Shown piece after piece: positions 50,361 through 58,800 of a stretch of DNA of 64,000 bases. A model generated the notes under the pieces. That model did not search any database and was not told the origin of the DNA. It saw only the letters and a list, made by a program, of their open reading frames with translations. The stretch is from NCBI GenBank assembly GCA_910584385.1, contig CAJUAK010000006.1:49554-113553 (forward strand), written 5' to 3'. The DNA comes from an uncultured Alphaproteobacteria bacterium. Its GTDB lineage: Bacteria > Pseudomonadota > Alphaproteobacteria > RF32 > CAG-239. The position numbers and the translations under genes were made by a program. Each line of letters starts with the position of its first letter. Positions within the stretch are counted from its first letter, which is position 1.

Positions 50361-53168
50361 TTAGGCGTCTTGTTCATCAACAACAGGTTCTGAAACAGGA
50401 GCTTCAGCATTATCGTCATCGGCAACGCTTTCGCCTAAGACTTCGCTTCCGGTTTCCTCTTCCAATTCCTCATCATCGCCTTCATCGGCATCCAACCAGG
50501 TTACGGAAACAACCTTTTCATTTTCTGCCGTGCGGAACAATATGACACCCTGGGTTTTTCTTCCGGCTATGCGGATATCGTCTACCGGCATGCGGATAAG
50601 CTTTCCGGCATCGGTTACCATCATAATCTGTTTTCCGGCTTCAATCGGGAAAGAGCTTGCAATCTCTTTGTTGCGCGCCGACATTTCCATATTGGCGATG
50701 CCTTGTCCGCCGCGCCCCGTAACGCGATATTCATAAGAAGATGAACGCTTGCCGTAACCGGTTGTCGTTACAGATAAAATAAATTGTTCATTCTCTGCCA
50801 TTTTCAAATATTCGTCAGCCGTCAAGGTTGAAAGCAGCCCTGTTTCTTCCGGCGTTACTTTTTCGCCGCAGCGTTCTGCCTCCATACGCTTAATTGCAGA
50901 AGAAATTTTAGAATATTCGTCGCGCTGTTCGGAAGTTGCATCGCTGTGTTTTAAGACAGACATAGAAATAACTTCGTCATTCTCAGACAGTTTAATGCCT
51001 CGGACGCCGGTTGAATTTCTGCCGACAAATACGCGGACTTCCGTTACCGGGAAGCGGATGCATTTTCCGGATTTGGCCGCCAGCATTATATCATTGTCTT
51101 CGTGGCAAATACGGACATTGACCAATTTGTCTCCGTCATCCAATTTCATGGCGATTTTACCGTTAGACTGGACGTTTACGAAATCCATCAGAGAATTGCG
51201 GCGGACATTTCCCTGCGCCGTGGCAAACATAATGGACATATCTTTGCATTCTGCTTCATTTTCCGGCAATTTCATAATCGTGGTAATATTTTCGCCTTCA
51301 TCCAAGGGCAGCAGGTTAACAAAAGGCTTGCCTTTTGAAGTGGGCGACCCGAGAGGCAGCTTATAGACTTTCATCTTATAAACTAAACCTTTGGAAGAGA
51401 AGAACAAAACCGGCGTATGCGTACTGGCGACAAAGAGTCTGGTCACGAAATCTTCCTCTTTGGTTGCCATGCCGGATTTGCCTTTTCCGCCGCGTTTTTG
51501 AGCTTTATATGCGTTTAACGGAACACGTTTAATGTAACCGGCATCCGTTACCGTTACCACCATTTCTTCACGCTGAATCAGAGATTCGATATCTTGGTCA
51601 AATTCGATATCTTCAATCTTGGTCAAGCGCGGCGTGGCATAATTGTCTTTTATGCGGACCAACTCATCGCGCATAATGCCGTAAAGCTTCTCGCGGCTTC
51701 CTAAAATGGACAGGCATTCTTTAATTTCTTCGCCAATCGTAATTAGTTCTTCGTGGATTTTATCACGTTCCAAACCGGTCAACCGCTGCAGTTTCAAGTC
51801 CAAGATAGCCTTGGCCTGAGCTTCGGATAAGCGGTAGGTTCCATTTTCAACCGCACGTCCCGGTTCATCAATCAATTTAACCAAAGCTTCCACATCTCCT
51901 GCCGGCCAAGCCTTGCGCAGCAACGCATCTTTAGCATCCTGCGGCGTGGGGGATGTGCGGATTAATTCAATGACGGGATCAAGATTTTCTACCGCGATTG
52001 CCAAACCAACCAAAGTATGTGCCCGGTCTCTGGCTTTATTTAATTCAAAAATTGTCCGGCGGCGGATAATTTCTTCACGAAACTCAATAAAGGCCTGGAT
52101 AATTTCTTTTAAATTCATCATCATCGGGCGGCCATGGTTAATTGCCAGCATATTCATGCCAAAACTGGTTTGCAGCGGCGTATATTTATAAAGCTGGTTT
52201 AACACGACATCCGCCTGAAAATCGCGTTTGACCTCGATCACGACGCGGACGCCCTGACGGTCTGATTCATCGCGGATATCAGAAATGCCTTCCAGTTTCT
52301 TTTCTTTAACCAGTTCGGCAATCCGTTGAACCAACGAAGCTTTGTTAACCTGATAGGGAATTTCGTGGACAATGATGGCTTCTTTATCCTTATGCAATTC
52401 TTCAATCGTGCATTTGGCGCGCATCATAACCGAACCGCGCCCGGTCAGATATGCTGATTTTGCACCGCCATAACCGAGAATCTGCCCGCCGGTCGGGAAA
52501 TCAGGCCCCGGAACAATTGTAATGAGGTCTTCTATTGTGATATCAGGATTATCAATATAAGCACAGCAGGCATCGACAACTTCGCCCAAGTTATGCGGCG
52601 GAATATTGGTTGCCATACCGACAGCGATACCATTTGCCCCATTTACAAGCAGGTTAGGATAGCTTGCCGGCAAAACAACCGGCTCTTGCAAGCTTTCATC
52701 ATAGTTGGGCATGAAGTCAACGGTATCTTTATCAATATCGTCAATCAGCGAGTGGGCAACTTTGGCAAGCCTGGCTTCCGTATAACGCATTGCCGCGGCG
52801 CTGTCGCCATCCATGGAACCGAAGTTCCCCTGCCCGTCAACCAAAGTAACGCGCATGGAGAAAGGCTGCGCCATACGAACCATTGCCTCATAAACAGAGC
52901 TGTCGCCATGCGGGTGGTATTTACCGAGAACATCACCGACGATACGCGCCGATTTACGGAAAGGACGGTTGTAATCATAGCCATTTTCAAACATAGAATA
53001 AATAATGCGGCGATGCACGGGCTTCAAGCCGTCTCTTACATCCGGCAACGCGCGCGCCACGATAACGCTCATGGCATAATCCAGATAAGAACGGCGCATT
53101 TCCTCGGTAATGGAAACCGGAGAAATGTCTTCTTTTTTATCTGTTACTTGTGTAAAATCTTCACTCAC
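50361..53168 (-). CDS. gyrA: DNA gyrase subunit A
   Basis: A 935-residue subunit; the start is GTG with AAGAGGA about 7 bases upstream. The active-site Tyr is in AAAMRYTEARLAKVAH, and the quinolone-determining region reads HPHGDSSVYEAM, with Ser at the E. coli 83 position and Glu at 87. The GyrA box QKRGGKGK is present, which separates it from ParC. The beta-pinwheel C-terminal domain is complete and ends in an acidic tail (about 45 residues, rich in Glu and Asp), longer than in E. coli. Confidence 0.97.
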   Translation of the reverse strand: MSEDFTQVTDKKEDISPVSITEEMRRSYLDYAMSVIVARALPDVRDGLKPVHRRIIYSMFENGYDYNRPFRKSARIVGDVLGKYHPHGDSSVYEAMVRMAQPFSMRVTLVDGQGNFGSMDGDSAAAMRYTEARLAKVAHSLIDDIDKDTVDFMPNYDESLQEPVVLPASYPNLLVNGANGIAVGMATNIPPHNLGEVVDACCAYIDNPDITIEDLITIVPGPDFPTGGQILGYGGAKSAYLTGRGSVMMRAKCTIEELHKDKEAIIVHEIPYQVNKASLVQRIAELVKEKKLEGISDIRDESDRQGVRVVIEVKRDFQADVVLNQLYKYTPLQTSFGMNMLAINHGRPMMMNLKEIIQAFIEFREEIIRRRTIFELNKARDRAHTLVGLAIAVENLDPVIELIRTSPTPQDAKDALLRKAWPAGDVEALVKLIDEPGRAVENGTYRLSEAQAKAILDLKLQRLTGLERDKIHEELITIGEEIKECLSILGSREKLYGIMRDELVRIKDNYATPRLTKIEDIEFDQDIESLIQREEMVVTVTDAGYIKRVPLNAYKAQKRGGKGKSGMATKEEDFVTRLFVASTHTPVLFFSSKGLVYKMKVYKLPLGSPTSKGKPFVNLLPLDEGENITTIMKLPENEAECKDMSIMFATAQGNVRRNSLMDFVNVQSNGKIAMKLDDGDKLVNVRICHEDNDIMLAAKSGKCIRFPVTEVRVFVGRNSTGVRGIKLSENDEVISMSVLKHSDATSEQRDEYSKISSAIKRMEAERCGEKVTPEETGLLSTLTADEYLKMAENEQFILSVTTTGYGKRSSSYEYRVTGRGGQGIANMEMSARNKEIASSFPIEAGKQIMMVTDAGKLIRMPVDDIRIAGRKTQGVILFRTAENEKVVSVTWLDADEGDDEELEEETGSEVLGESVADDDNAEAPVSEPVVDEQDA

Positions 53169-53335
53169 TATTTTTTCCTCTTACTCATTCAAACTGGCAA
53201 AAGAATAGCAGAATTCAAATTTTAAATCAGAGTTTTTTTGCATTTATGCCCAGATTAAAATGCCAATTTCCTCTCTACGGGCAAAAAAACGCCCTTAAAA
53301 TCGATTTATTCAATTTTTAAGGCGCAAATCGTTAA
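53169..53335 (-). promoter_or_regulatory. gyrA leader with terminator-like hairpin
   Basis: On the minus strand a 10-bp bulged stem (bases 53290-53300 with 53315-53324) is followed by seven T (53283-53289), as in an intrinsic terminator, 115 bases before the gyrA GTG. A GGGC/GCCC pairing (53279-53282 with 53291-53294) would compete with it. It may be a second ssb terminator or a gyrA leader attenuator. No promoter boxes were clear. Confidence 0.45.
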
Positions 53336-53482
53336 CATAGATATCCCCCAGTAAACAGGGGGTTCTATAGTCGCTACAAACCTAACGGTTTGACCACGCT
53401 CGTTGGCGTGGAACGGTGTTGTTTCAACACCTTGGCATTCAGCCCCGAGTAAACTCGGGGTTTTCTGTAAGGCATTAATAAA
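53336..53482 (+). repeat. 147-bp five-hairpin dispersed repeat, copy 2
   Basis: It differs from 27555-27701 at 9 positions (offsets 15, 37, 59, 60, 65, 78, 80, 89, 114) with no gaps. Hairpins 3, 4 and 5 are better paired here: TT to CC at 59-60 turns two wobble pairs into CCACGC/GCGTGG, A to G at 80 adds a G-C to hairpin 4, and A to G at 114 completes CCCCGAG/CTCGGGG. Only offset 15 weakens a stem. It lies in the ssb-gyrA gap, on the opposite strand to both genes. Confidence 0.85.
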
Positions 53483-53486
53483 AATG

Positions 53487-53514
53487 AAAAAAGCCCGTTT
53501 TAACGGGCTTTTTT
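53487..53514. terminator. Intrinsic terminator of ssb
   Basis: A 12-bp stem AAAAAAGCCCGT / ACGGGCTTTTTT with a 4-base loop. It serves ssb on the minus strand and lies 4 bases from the right end of repeat copy 2. Confidence 0.9.
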
Positions 53515-53529
53515 TGAGATATCTTAAAA

Positions 53530-53997
53530 CTAGAACGGAATATCATCATCCAAATCCGCCGGAGCCGCCGCCGGAGAAGCATCCCATCCGGAATTTGAAG
53601 CAGAACCGGAGAACACATCATTCCCGCCTGCGGGAACGCCGTCTCCACGGCCATCCAACATAACCAGATTTCCTGAGAAGTTTTGCAAAACAACTTCCGT
53701 CGTATATTTTTCAGCGCCGGTATTATCCTCCCATTTGCGGGTTTGGAGCTGCCCTTCCAAATATACTTTTGAACCTTTGCGCAGATATTTTTCTGCAACT
53801 TCCGCCAATTGCGGATTAAAAATAACGACCCGGTGCCATTCGGTTCTTTCTTTGCGTTCGCCGCTGAGCTTGTCTTTCCAGTTATCTGTCGTTGCAACGC
53901 TTAAATTTACGATTTTAGCGCCGTTTGCCGTGTTGCTGACCCGGGGATCAGCGCCAAGATTGCCAACCAAAATGACTTTGTTAATGCTTCCTGCCAT
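53530..53997 (-). CDS. ssb: Single-stranded DNA-binding protein
   Basis: A TTG at 54015 is in frame, but the ATG at 53997 gives the true start MAGSINKVILVGNLG (155 residues). The OB-fold core includes RTEWHRVVIFNPQLAEVAEK and YLRKGSKVYLEGQLQTRKWE. After a Gly/Ala/Ser-rich linker the tail ends DLDDDIPF, the tip that recruits repair proteins such as RecG and Mfd partners. The GAAGG ribosome site is about 10 bases upstream. Confidence 0.96.
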   Translation of the reverse strand: MAGSINKVILVGNLGADPRVSNTANGAKIVNLSVATTDNWKDKLSGERKERTEWHRVVIFNPQLAEVAEKYLRKGSKVYLEGQLQTRKWEDNTGAEKYTTEVVLQNFSGNLVMLDGRGDGVPAGGNDVFSGSASNSGWDASPAAAPADLDDDIPF

Positions 53998-54072
53998 AGT
54001 AAAAATTACCTTCAATAAATGTTAAAACTGCGGATGATTATATCGGATTTATTGTAAAGATGGAAATGAAAA

Positions 54073-55194
54073 TTAATAGACCTGTGTATATTCTCCGTCT
54101 TTCATAATACGATAAATGCCATAATTCAAATTCTGCTCATTTTCCCTCGGATAATGGACCATTTCGCCCCAAAGCGTGCTATAATAGTCATTTTCCAGGG
54201 ATTTTGACAATTTGTTGTATTGAAAAGATTTGTTTCTGACAGCAATATCCTGCCACAGTTTAACCGCAGAATAGCTGTAAACGCCCAGGCCTTCCGGCTC
54301 TTTGCCAAGCAGGCGTATTTTAACCAGGGTTTCGGTAAAGGCCGGGTTGTCTTTTAAGGACGGCAAAGCCACAAAATAATTCCCTTCCGCCAGGCTTCCT
54401 AAATTTTCTGCATAATCAGGGCCGGCCAAATAGCGGTTGGTCAGAATAACAAAATTACGATTTTTGCGTTTTAAACGTCTGGATAATGCTTCAATATCTT
54501 CAGCATTGCCCAAAATATAGGCAATGCCGGCATCCATTCCGATTATTTCATCTGCCATTTCGCCGTATTCGCCATCATAATCGGCAAAGTTAAAAGTGCC
54601 CAGATTTTTAGACAATCCCCGGCTGCGAAATTCATTTTGCAAAGCCGCGGCAATGTCCACAACGTCCCTCATGCCACTGTCATACACCAATGCAAGGCGT
54701 TCATCCGCAAAATTTTGTTCATAAAAAGCAAAAACATCCTGGCTCTGGCGCTCCTGCCCGCCAACAAGCATAACCAGCCCCTTGTTTTTATTTAGCGCAT
54801 TTTCCGAGTTTACGGCTGTCGGAATAATCTGAAAAACTTTTGCGTTGGCATATATATCGGAAACAGCGCCGAAAGAATTATGGCAGAAAGGGCCGATAAC
54901 AACATTTATCTTATCTTCCAAAGAAGAATTAACCGCCATCATTTGCGCCGTGGAAACCGCCAGCAAATCATCACACTGGTCATCAACAACAACCAGATTA
55001 ATCCTTTCGCCGTTTACGCCGCCTTGAGAATTAACCTCGTCCACGGCTATTTTTGCCCCCTGCACCAATTCATCGCCGAAGGGTTTCAGTTCTCCGGCGC
55101 GCGGCGCAATAACGGCCATATTCATATCGGCAGCCGCCGATTGAATATTAAAGCCAACAACAAATAAAGTTATGTAGTATAATATTTTATGCAT
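54073..55194 (-). CDS. Periplasmic binding protein, LivJ/type I fold
   Basis: A 373-residue protein with a signal peptide (cleavage after SAAA). Two Rossmann-like lobes of the amino-acid-binding type I family are seen: MAVIAPRAGELKPFGDELVQ, then GAKIAVDEVNSQGGVNG, VVIGPFCHNSFGAVSDIYAN and the second lobe RLALVYDSGMRDVVDIAAAL. No ABC permease or ATPase lies nearby, so it may be an orphan binding protein, a sensor partner, or of the LpoA type, but no TPR domain is present to support LpoA. Confidence 0.82.
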   Translation of the reverse strand: MHKILYYITLFVVGFNIQSAAADMNMAVIAPRAGELKPFGDELVQGAKIAVDEVNSQGGVNGERINLVVVDDQCDDLLAVSTAQMMAVNSSLEDKINVVIGPFCHNSFGAVSDIYANAKVFQIIPTAVNSENALNKNKGLVMLVGGQERQSQDVFAFYEQNFADERLALVYDSGMRDVVDIAAALQNEFRSRGLSKNLGTFNFADYDGEYGEMADEIIGMDAGIAYILGNAEDIEALSRRLKRKNRNFVILTNRYLAGPDYAENLGSLAEGNYFVALPSLKDNPAFTETLVKIRLLGKEPEGLGVYSYSAVKLWQDIAVRNKSFQYNKLSKSLENDYYSTLWGEMVHYPRENEQNLNYGIYRIMKDGEYTQVY

Positions 55195-55320
55195 TTTATT
55201 TATTTTAGAATTTAACTGGTTGTTAATAGCATAAATTTTTATTTTTGCAAGTTTTTTATATTGACAAAAAAATGTTTTTTTGGCAATCTGCTCTCCATGC
55301 TTAAATTAAATTAGTTTATT

Positions 55321-55833
55321 ATGATACTCAAAACAAAAACGGCCTATCCATATAATAATGAAGGCCAGGTAAAAAATTGCGTTGCTCAAATGCTCGGGAT
55401 TTCTCCCGAAGAATGCCAAGCACAGCTTGTAACTTCCATCGGCTGGAACGGAGAAAATTTTATTTCTTCAACCGATTGGAAGATTCAAACTCCTGACGGC
55501 ATTTACGCCCTTCCTCCGGCGATGGTCCCCCAATATGAGACTTATGTCGCCCTGTATGGAGGCATGAATATTAAAATTAACTCTGAGACAAAGAAATGGC
55601 GGATTGGTTATGACAATAAAGAAGCCATCGTCCATATGCTGGACTCTTCTCTCACTTTTAATTTTTTGCCCGGTGAAAGAATAGAAATGCCATATGCCGC
55701 AGACGCTTCTAAAATTTTGCTTTCCGATTGTCTGGTTACGCTCGTGGAAACTAAGTGGACAAGGAATTTTTTCATTGAAGAAGATGAAGCTGTTTACGGC
55801 GAATTTCTGAACGGAACCTTTTGGCCCGTCTGA
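55321..55833 (+). CDS. Hypothetical protein
   Basis: A 170-residue acidic, strand-rich soluble protein (ISSTDWKIQTPDGIYALPPA, GYDNKEAIVHMLDSSLTFNF). No signal peptide, membrane helix or known motif. No ribosome binding site in the AT-rich leader. It ends in a terminator before uvrA. Confidence 0.5.
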   Translation: MILKTKTAYPYNNEGQVKNCVAQMLGISPEECQAQLVTSIGWNGENFISSTDWKIQTPDGIYALPPAMVPQYETYVALYGGMNIKINSETKKWRIGYDNKEAIVHMLDSSLTFNFLPGERIEMPYAADASKILLSDCLVTLVETKWTRNFFIEEDEAVYGEFLNGTFWPV

Positions 55834-55880
55834 ACCAATCTTTTTACCTTAAAATTATTACCATAACACGAAAAACACCC

Positions 55881-55913
55881 AAAAAAGGCCATATGCGAAA
55901 TATGGTCTTTTTT
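55881..55913 (+). terminator. Intrinsic terminator before uvrA
   Basis: Stem AAAAAAGGCCATA / TATGGTCTTTTTT (one G-T pair) with a 7-base loop, followed by T's. Confidence 0.85.
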
Positions 55914-55915
55914 TT

Positions 55916-55930
55916 GTTGCTATTTTGTTC
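55916..55930 (+). promoter_or_regulatory. Putative LexA (SOS) box of uvrA
   Basis: GTTG-N7-GTTC, one base from the alphaproteobacterial LexA site GTTC-N7-GTTC. It lies 38 bases upstream of the uvrA start, and uvrA is a classic SOS gene. Regulation is inferred. Confidence 0.55.
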
Positions 55931-55968
55931 TGCTGTTACTATATTATCCCTCTGAAAGGCAGGAAGAA

Positions 55969-58800
55969 ATGAGCGAACATAAATTTATTGAAATTAAAGG
56001 TGCAAGAGAACATAATTTAAAAAATGTCGACATCAGCATCCCTAAAAATAAATTAACCGTCATTACCGGCTTATCCGGTTCCGGAAAATCATCCCTTGCT
56101 TTTGATACAATTTATGCCGAAGGGCAGCGGCGTTACGTTGAAAGCCTTTCCGCCTATGCGCGCCAATTTTTAGATTTAATGAAAAAACCCGAAGCGGATT
56201 CAATCGAAGGTTTGTCTCCGGCAATCTCCATTGAACAGAAAACCACATCGCACAATCCCCGCTCCACGGTTGGCACGGTTACGGAAATCTATGATTATAT
56301 GCGCCTGCTCTGGGCCCGCGCCGGAACGCCTTATTCCCCGGCAACAGGCTTGCCGATTGAGGCACAAACAATCTCCCAGATGACAGACAAAGTTTTGGGA
56401 ATGGAACCGGGGACAAAGCTTTTGCTTCTTGCCCCAATTGCCAGAGGAAAAAAAGGAACCTTCCAAAAAGAAATCGAATCTTTGCAAAAACAAGGCTATC
56501 AGCGCATCAAAATTGACGGCGAAGTATATGACATCGAGGAAGCGCCGAAACTTTCCAAAACCGTAAAGCATGATATTGAAGTCGTTGTCGACCGCCTGGT
56601 CGTTAAGCCGGAAATCGGCGAACGCCTTTCCCAATCTTTTGAAACGGCAATCAAGCTTGGCGAAGGGCTGGCCTTTACGGAAAACGCTGCCACAAAAGAA
56701 AGGACAACTTTCTCCTCAAAATTCGCCTGTCCCGTTTCCGGTTTTACGATTGAGGAAATCGAGCCCCGCCTGTTTTCTTTTAATAATCCATACGGCGCTT
56801 GCCCGCATTGTGATGGAATCGGCGCAAAACTTTACATGGATCCGGATTTGATTATTCCAAACCCTAAGCTTTCCCTCCGCCAGGGCGCCATCGCCCCTTG
56901 GAGTATCGGGAAATCGGCTTTTTATTTTCAGACATTGGAATCGCTCTGCGATTATCTTCACATCTCGATGAACACACCTTGGGAAGATTTGCCACGGCGG
57001 GCTCAAGACATTATCCTTTTTGGCAGCGGAGACGAGGTTGTCCCTATGTATTATTCCCGCTTTGTTTCAGAAAAGCCGTTTGAAGGCGTTGTCCCTAACA
57101 TGGAGCGCCGTTTTTTGGAAACGGATTCTTCGTGGATCAGGGAAGAATTTTCAAAATACCAGTCAGCGGCTCCCTGCGAGGTATGCGGCGGAAAAAGGCT
57201 CAAACCCGAGGCACTTGCCGTTAAAATCTGCGGCATGGATATTATGGAAGCTTCGGAAATGTCTATAAAGAAGGCTTTGACATGGTTTTCCGGCATTGGC
57301 CCTAACCTTACGCCTAAAAAACAGGAAATCGCCGCAAAAATTCTAAAAGAAATTGTCGAACGCCTTAAATTCTTAAATAATGTCGGGCTTGACTATTTGA
57401 CCCTTTCCCGCCAATCGGGAAGCCTTTCCGGCGGAGAATCCCAACGCATCCGCCTGGCCAGCCAGATTGGTTCAGGATTGACCGGCGTTTTATATGTGCT
57501 GGACGAACCGTCTATCGGCCTGCACCAAAGAGACAACGACCGTCTGCTTGCAACGCTTAACCGCTTAAGGGATATCGGAAATACCGTCATTGTCGTGGAA
57601 CATGATGAAGATGCCATCCGCGCGGCAGATTATCTTGTGGACATGGGGCCTTATGCCGGGCAAAAAGGCGGAACGGTTGTAGCAAAAGGCAGCGTTGAAG
57701 AAGTTTTGAAAAATAAAAACAGCATTACCGCACAATATCTAAACGGCGAAAAAGAAATTTCCATCCCCGCAAAACGCCGCAAAGGAAATGGCAAAATTAT
57801 CGGGGTTAAAGGCGCCAAAACCAATAATCTGAAAGACGTTACGTTAAAAATTCCGCTTGGCACCCTGACCTGCGTTACCGGCGTTTCCGGCGGCGGAAAA
57901 TCCTCACTGATTCTGGAAACATTATGCAAAGCCTTAAACAAAGAAATTAACGGCAGCCGTGAACCAGCCGGAAAATATGACGAACTTATCGGAGCAGACA
58001 ACATCGACAAGATTATTGATATTGACCAGTCTCCCATTGGGCGCACACCCCGCTCCAATCCGGCAACATATACGGGCGTTTTTACAAATATCCGCGATTG
58101 GTTTGCCGGGCTTCCGGAAGCCAAGGCCAGAGGATATAATGCCGGGCGCTTTTCGTTCAATGTTGCGGGCGGGCGCTGCGAAGCCTGCAAAGGAGACGGC
58201 GTTACAAAAATCGAGATGCACTTTTTACCGGATGTTTACGTGGAATGCGATGTCTGCAAAGGCAAAAGGTTTAACCGCGAAACTTTGGAAATCAAATACA
58301 AAGGAAAATCTATCGCCGATGTTTTAGACATGACGGTGGACGAGGCTTACGAATTTTTTGAGGCCATCCCTTCCATCAAAAACAAATTAGATTTATTGCG
58401 CCGCGTAGGGCTGGGCTATATCAAACTCGGACAACCGGCAACAACGCTTTCCGGCGGCGAAGCCCAACGCATTAAGCTTTCCAAGGAGCTTTCCAAACGC
58501 GCAACGGGCAAAACGCTCTACATTTTGGATGAACCCACCACCGGGCTTCATTTCGAAGACATCAACAATCTGCTAAAAGTCTTACACCAGTTGGTGGAAC
58601 AAGGAAACTCCATGATTGTTATCGAGCATAATCTGGATGTCATCAAGACGGCTGATTATATTGTAGATTTAGGGCCGGAAGGCGGCGACGGCGGCGGAAA
58701 AATTATTGCCCAGGGCACGCCGGAAGAAGTTGCCAAAGTTAAGGAAAGCTACACGGCAAAATACCTGGAACCCAAGCTTAATCGTGGATGTGCGGGCTGA
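55969..58800 (+). CDS. uvrA: Excinuclease ABC subunit A
   Basis: A 943-residue damage-recognition ATPase of nucleotide excision repair. Both ABC halves are seen: Walker A GLSGSGKSSLAFDT and GVSGGGKSSLILETLC; signatures SGSLSGGESQRIRLASQIG and TTLSGGEAQRIKLSKEL. The second zinc module (CEACKGDGVTKIEMHFLPD, then CDVCKGKRF) has four Cys; the first reads CPVSG...CPHC, with Ser for the second Cys. AGGAAG precedes the ATG. Its 3' end overlaps the convergent gene at 58778 by 23 bases. Confidence 0.97.
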   Translation: MSEHKFIEIKGAREHNLKNVDISIPKNKLTVITGLSGSGKSSLAFDTIYAEGQRRYVESLSAYARQFLDLMKKPEADSIEGLSPAISIEQKTTSHNPRSTVGTVTEIYDYMRLLWARAGTPYSPATGLPIEAQTISQMTDKVLGMEPGTKLLLLAPIARGKKGTFQKEIESLQKQGYQRIKIDGEVYDIEEAPKLSKTVKHDIEVVVDRLVVKPEIGERLSQSFETAIKLGEGLAFTENAATKERTTFSSKFACPVSGFTIEEIEPRLFSFNNPYGACPHCDGIGAKLYMDPDLIIPNPKLSLRQGAIAPWSIGKSAFYFQTLESLCDYLHISMNTPWEDLPRRAQDIILFGSGDEVVPMYYSRFVSEKPFEGVVPNMERRFLETDSSWIREEFSKYQSAAPCEVCGGKRLKPEALAVKICGMDIMEASEMSIKKALTWFSGIGPNLTPKKQEIAAKILKEIVERLKFLNNVGLDYLTLSRQSGSLSGGESQRIRLASQIGSGLTGVLYVLDEPSIGLHQRDNDRLLATLNRLRDIGNTVIVVEHDEDAIRAADYLVDMGPYAGQKGGTVVAKGSVEEVLKNKNSITAQYLNGEKEISIPAKRRKGNGKIIGVKGAKTNNLKDVTLKIPLGTLTCVTGVSGGGKSSLILETLCKALNKEINGSREPAGKYDELIGADNIDKIIDIDQSPIGRTPRSNPATYTGVFTNIRDWFAGLPEAKARGYNAGRFSFNVAGGRCEACKGDGVTKIEMHFLPDVYVECDVCKGKRFNRETLEIKYKGKSIADVLDMTVDEAYEFFEAIPSIKNKLDLLRRVGLGYIKLGQPATTLSGGEAQRIKLSKELSKRATGKTLYILDEPTTGLHFEDINNLLKVLHQLVEQGNSMIVIEHNLDVIKTADYIVDLGPEGGDGGGKIIAQGTPEEVAKVKESYTAKYLEPKLNRGCAG

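Noticed and set aside
50361..53168. Glu at the GyrA position equivalent to E. coli Asp87 as a quinolone-resistance change
   Set aside because: Glu is a natural residue there in susceptible species such as staphylococci, and Ser at position 83 is kept.
27555..53482. The two 147-bp repeats as a CRISPR or a tandem array
   Set aside because: Only dispersed copies exist, far longer than CRISPR repeats, with no spacers or cas genes.
55969..58800. Ser in place of the second Cys of the first UvrA zinc module
   Set aside because: From memory the CPVSG form is common in UvrA of this class and is not a defect.
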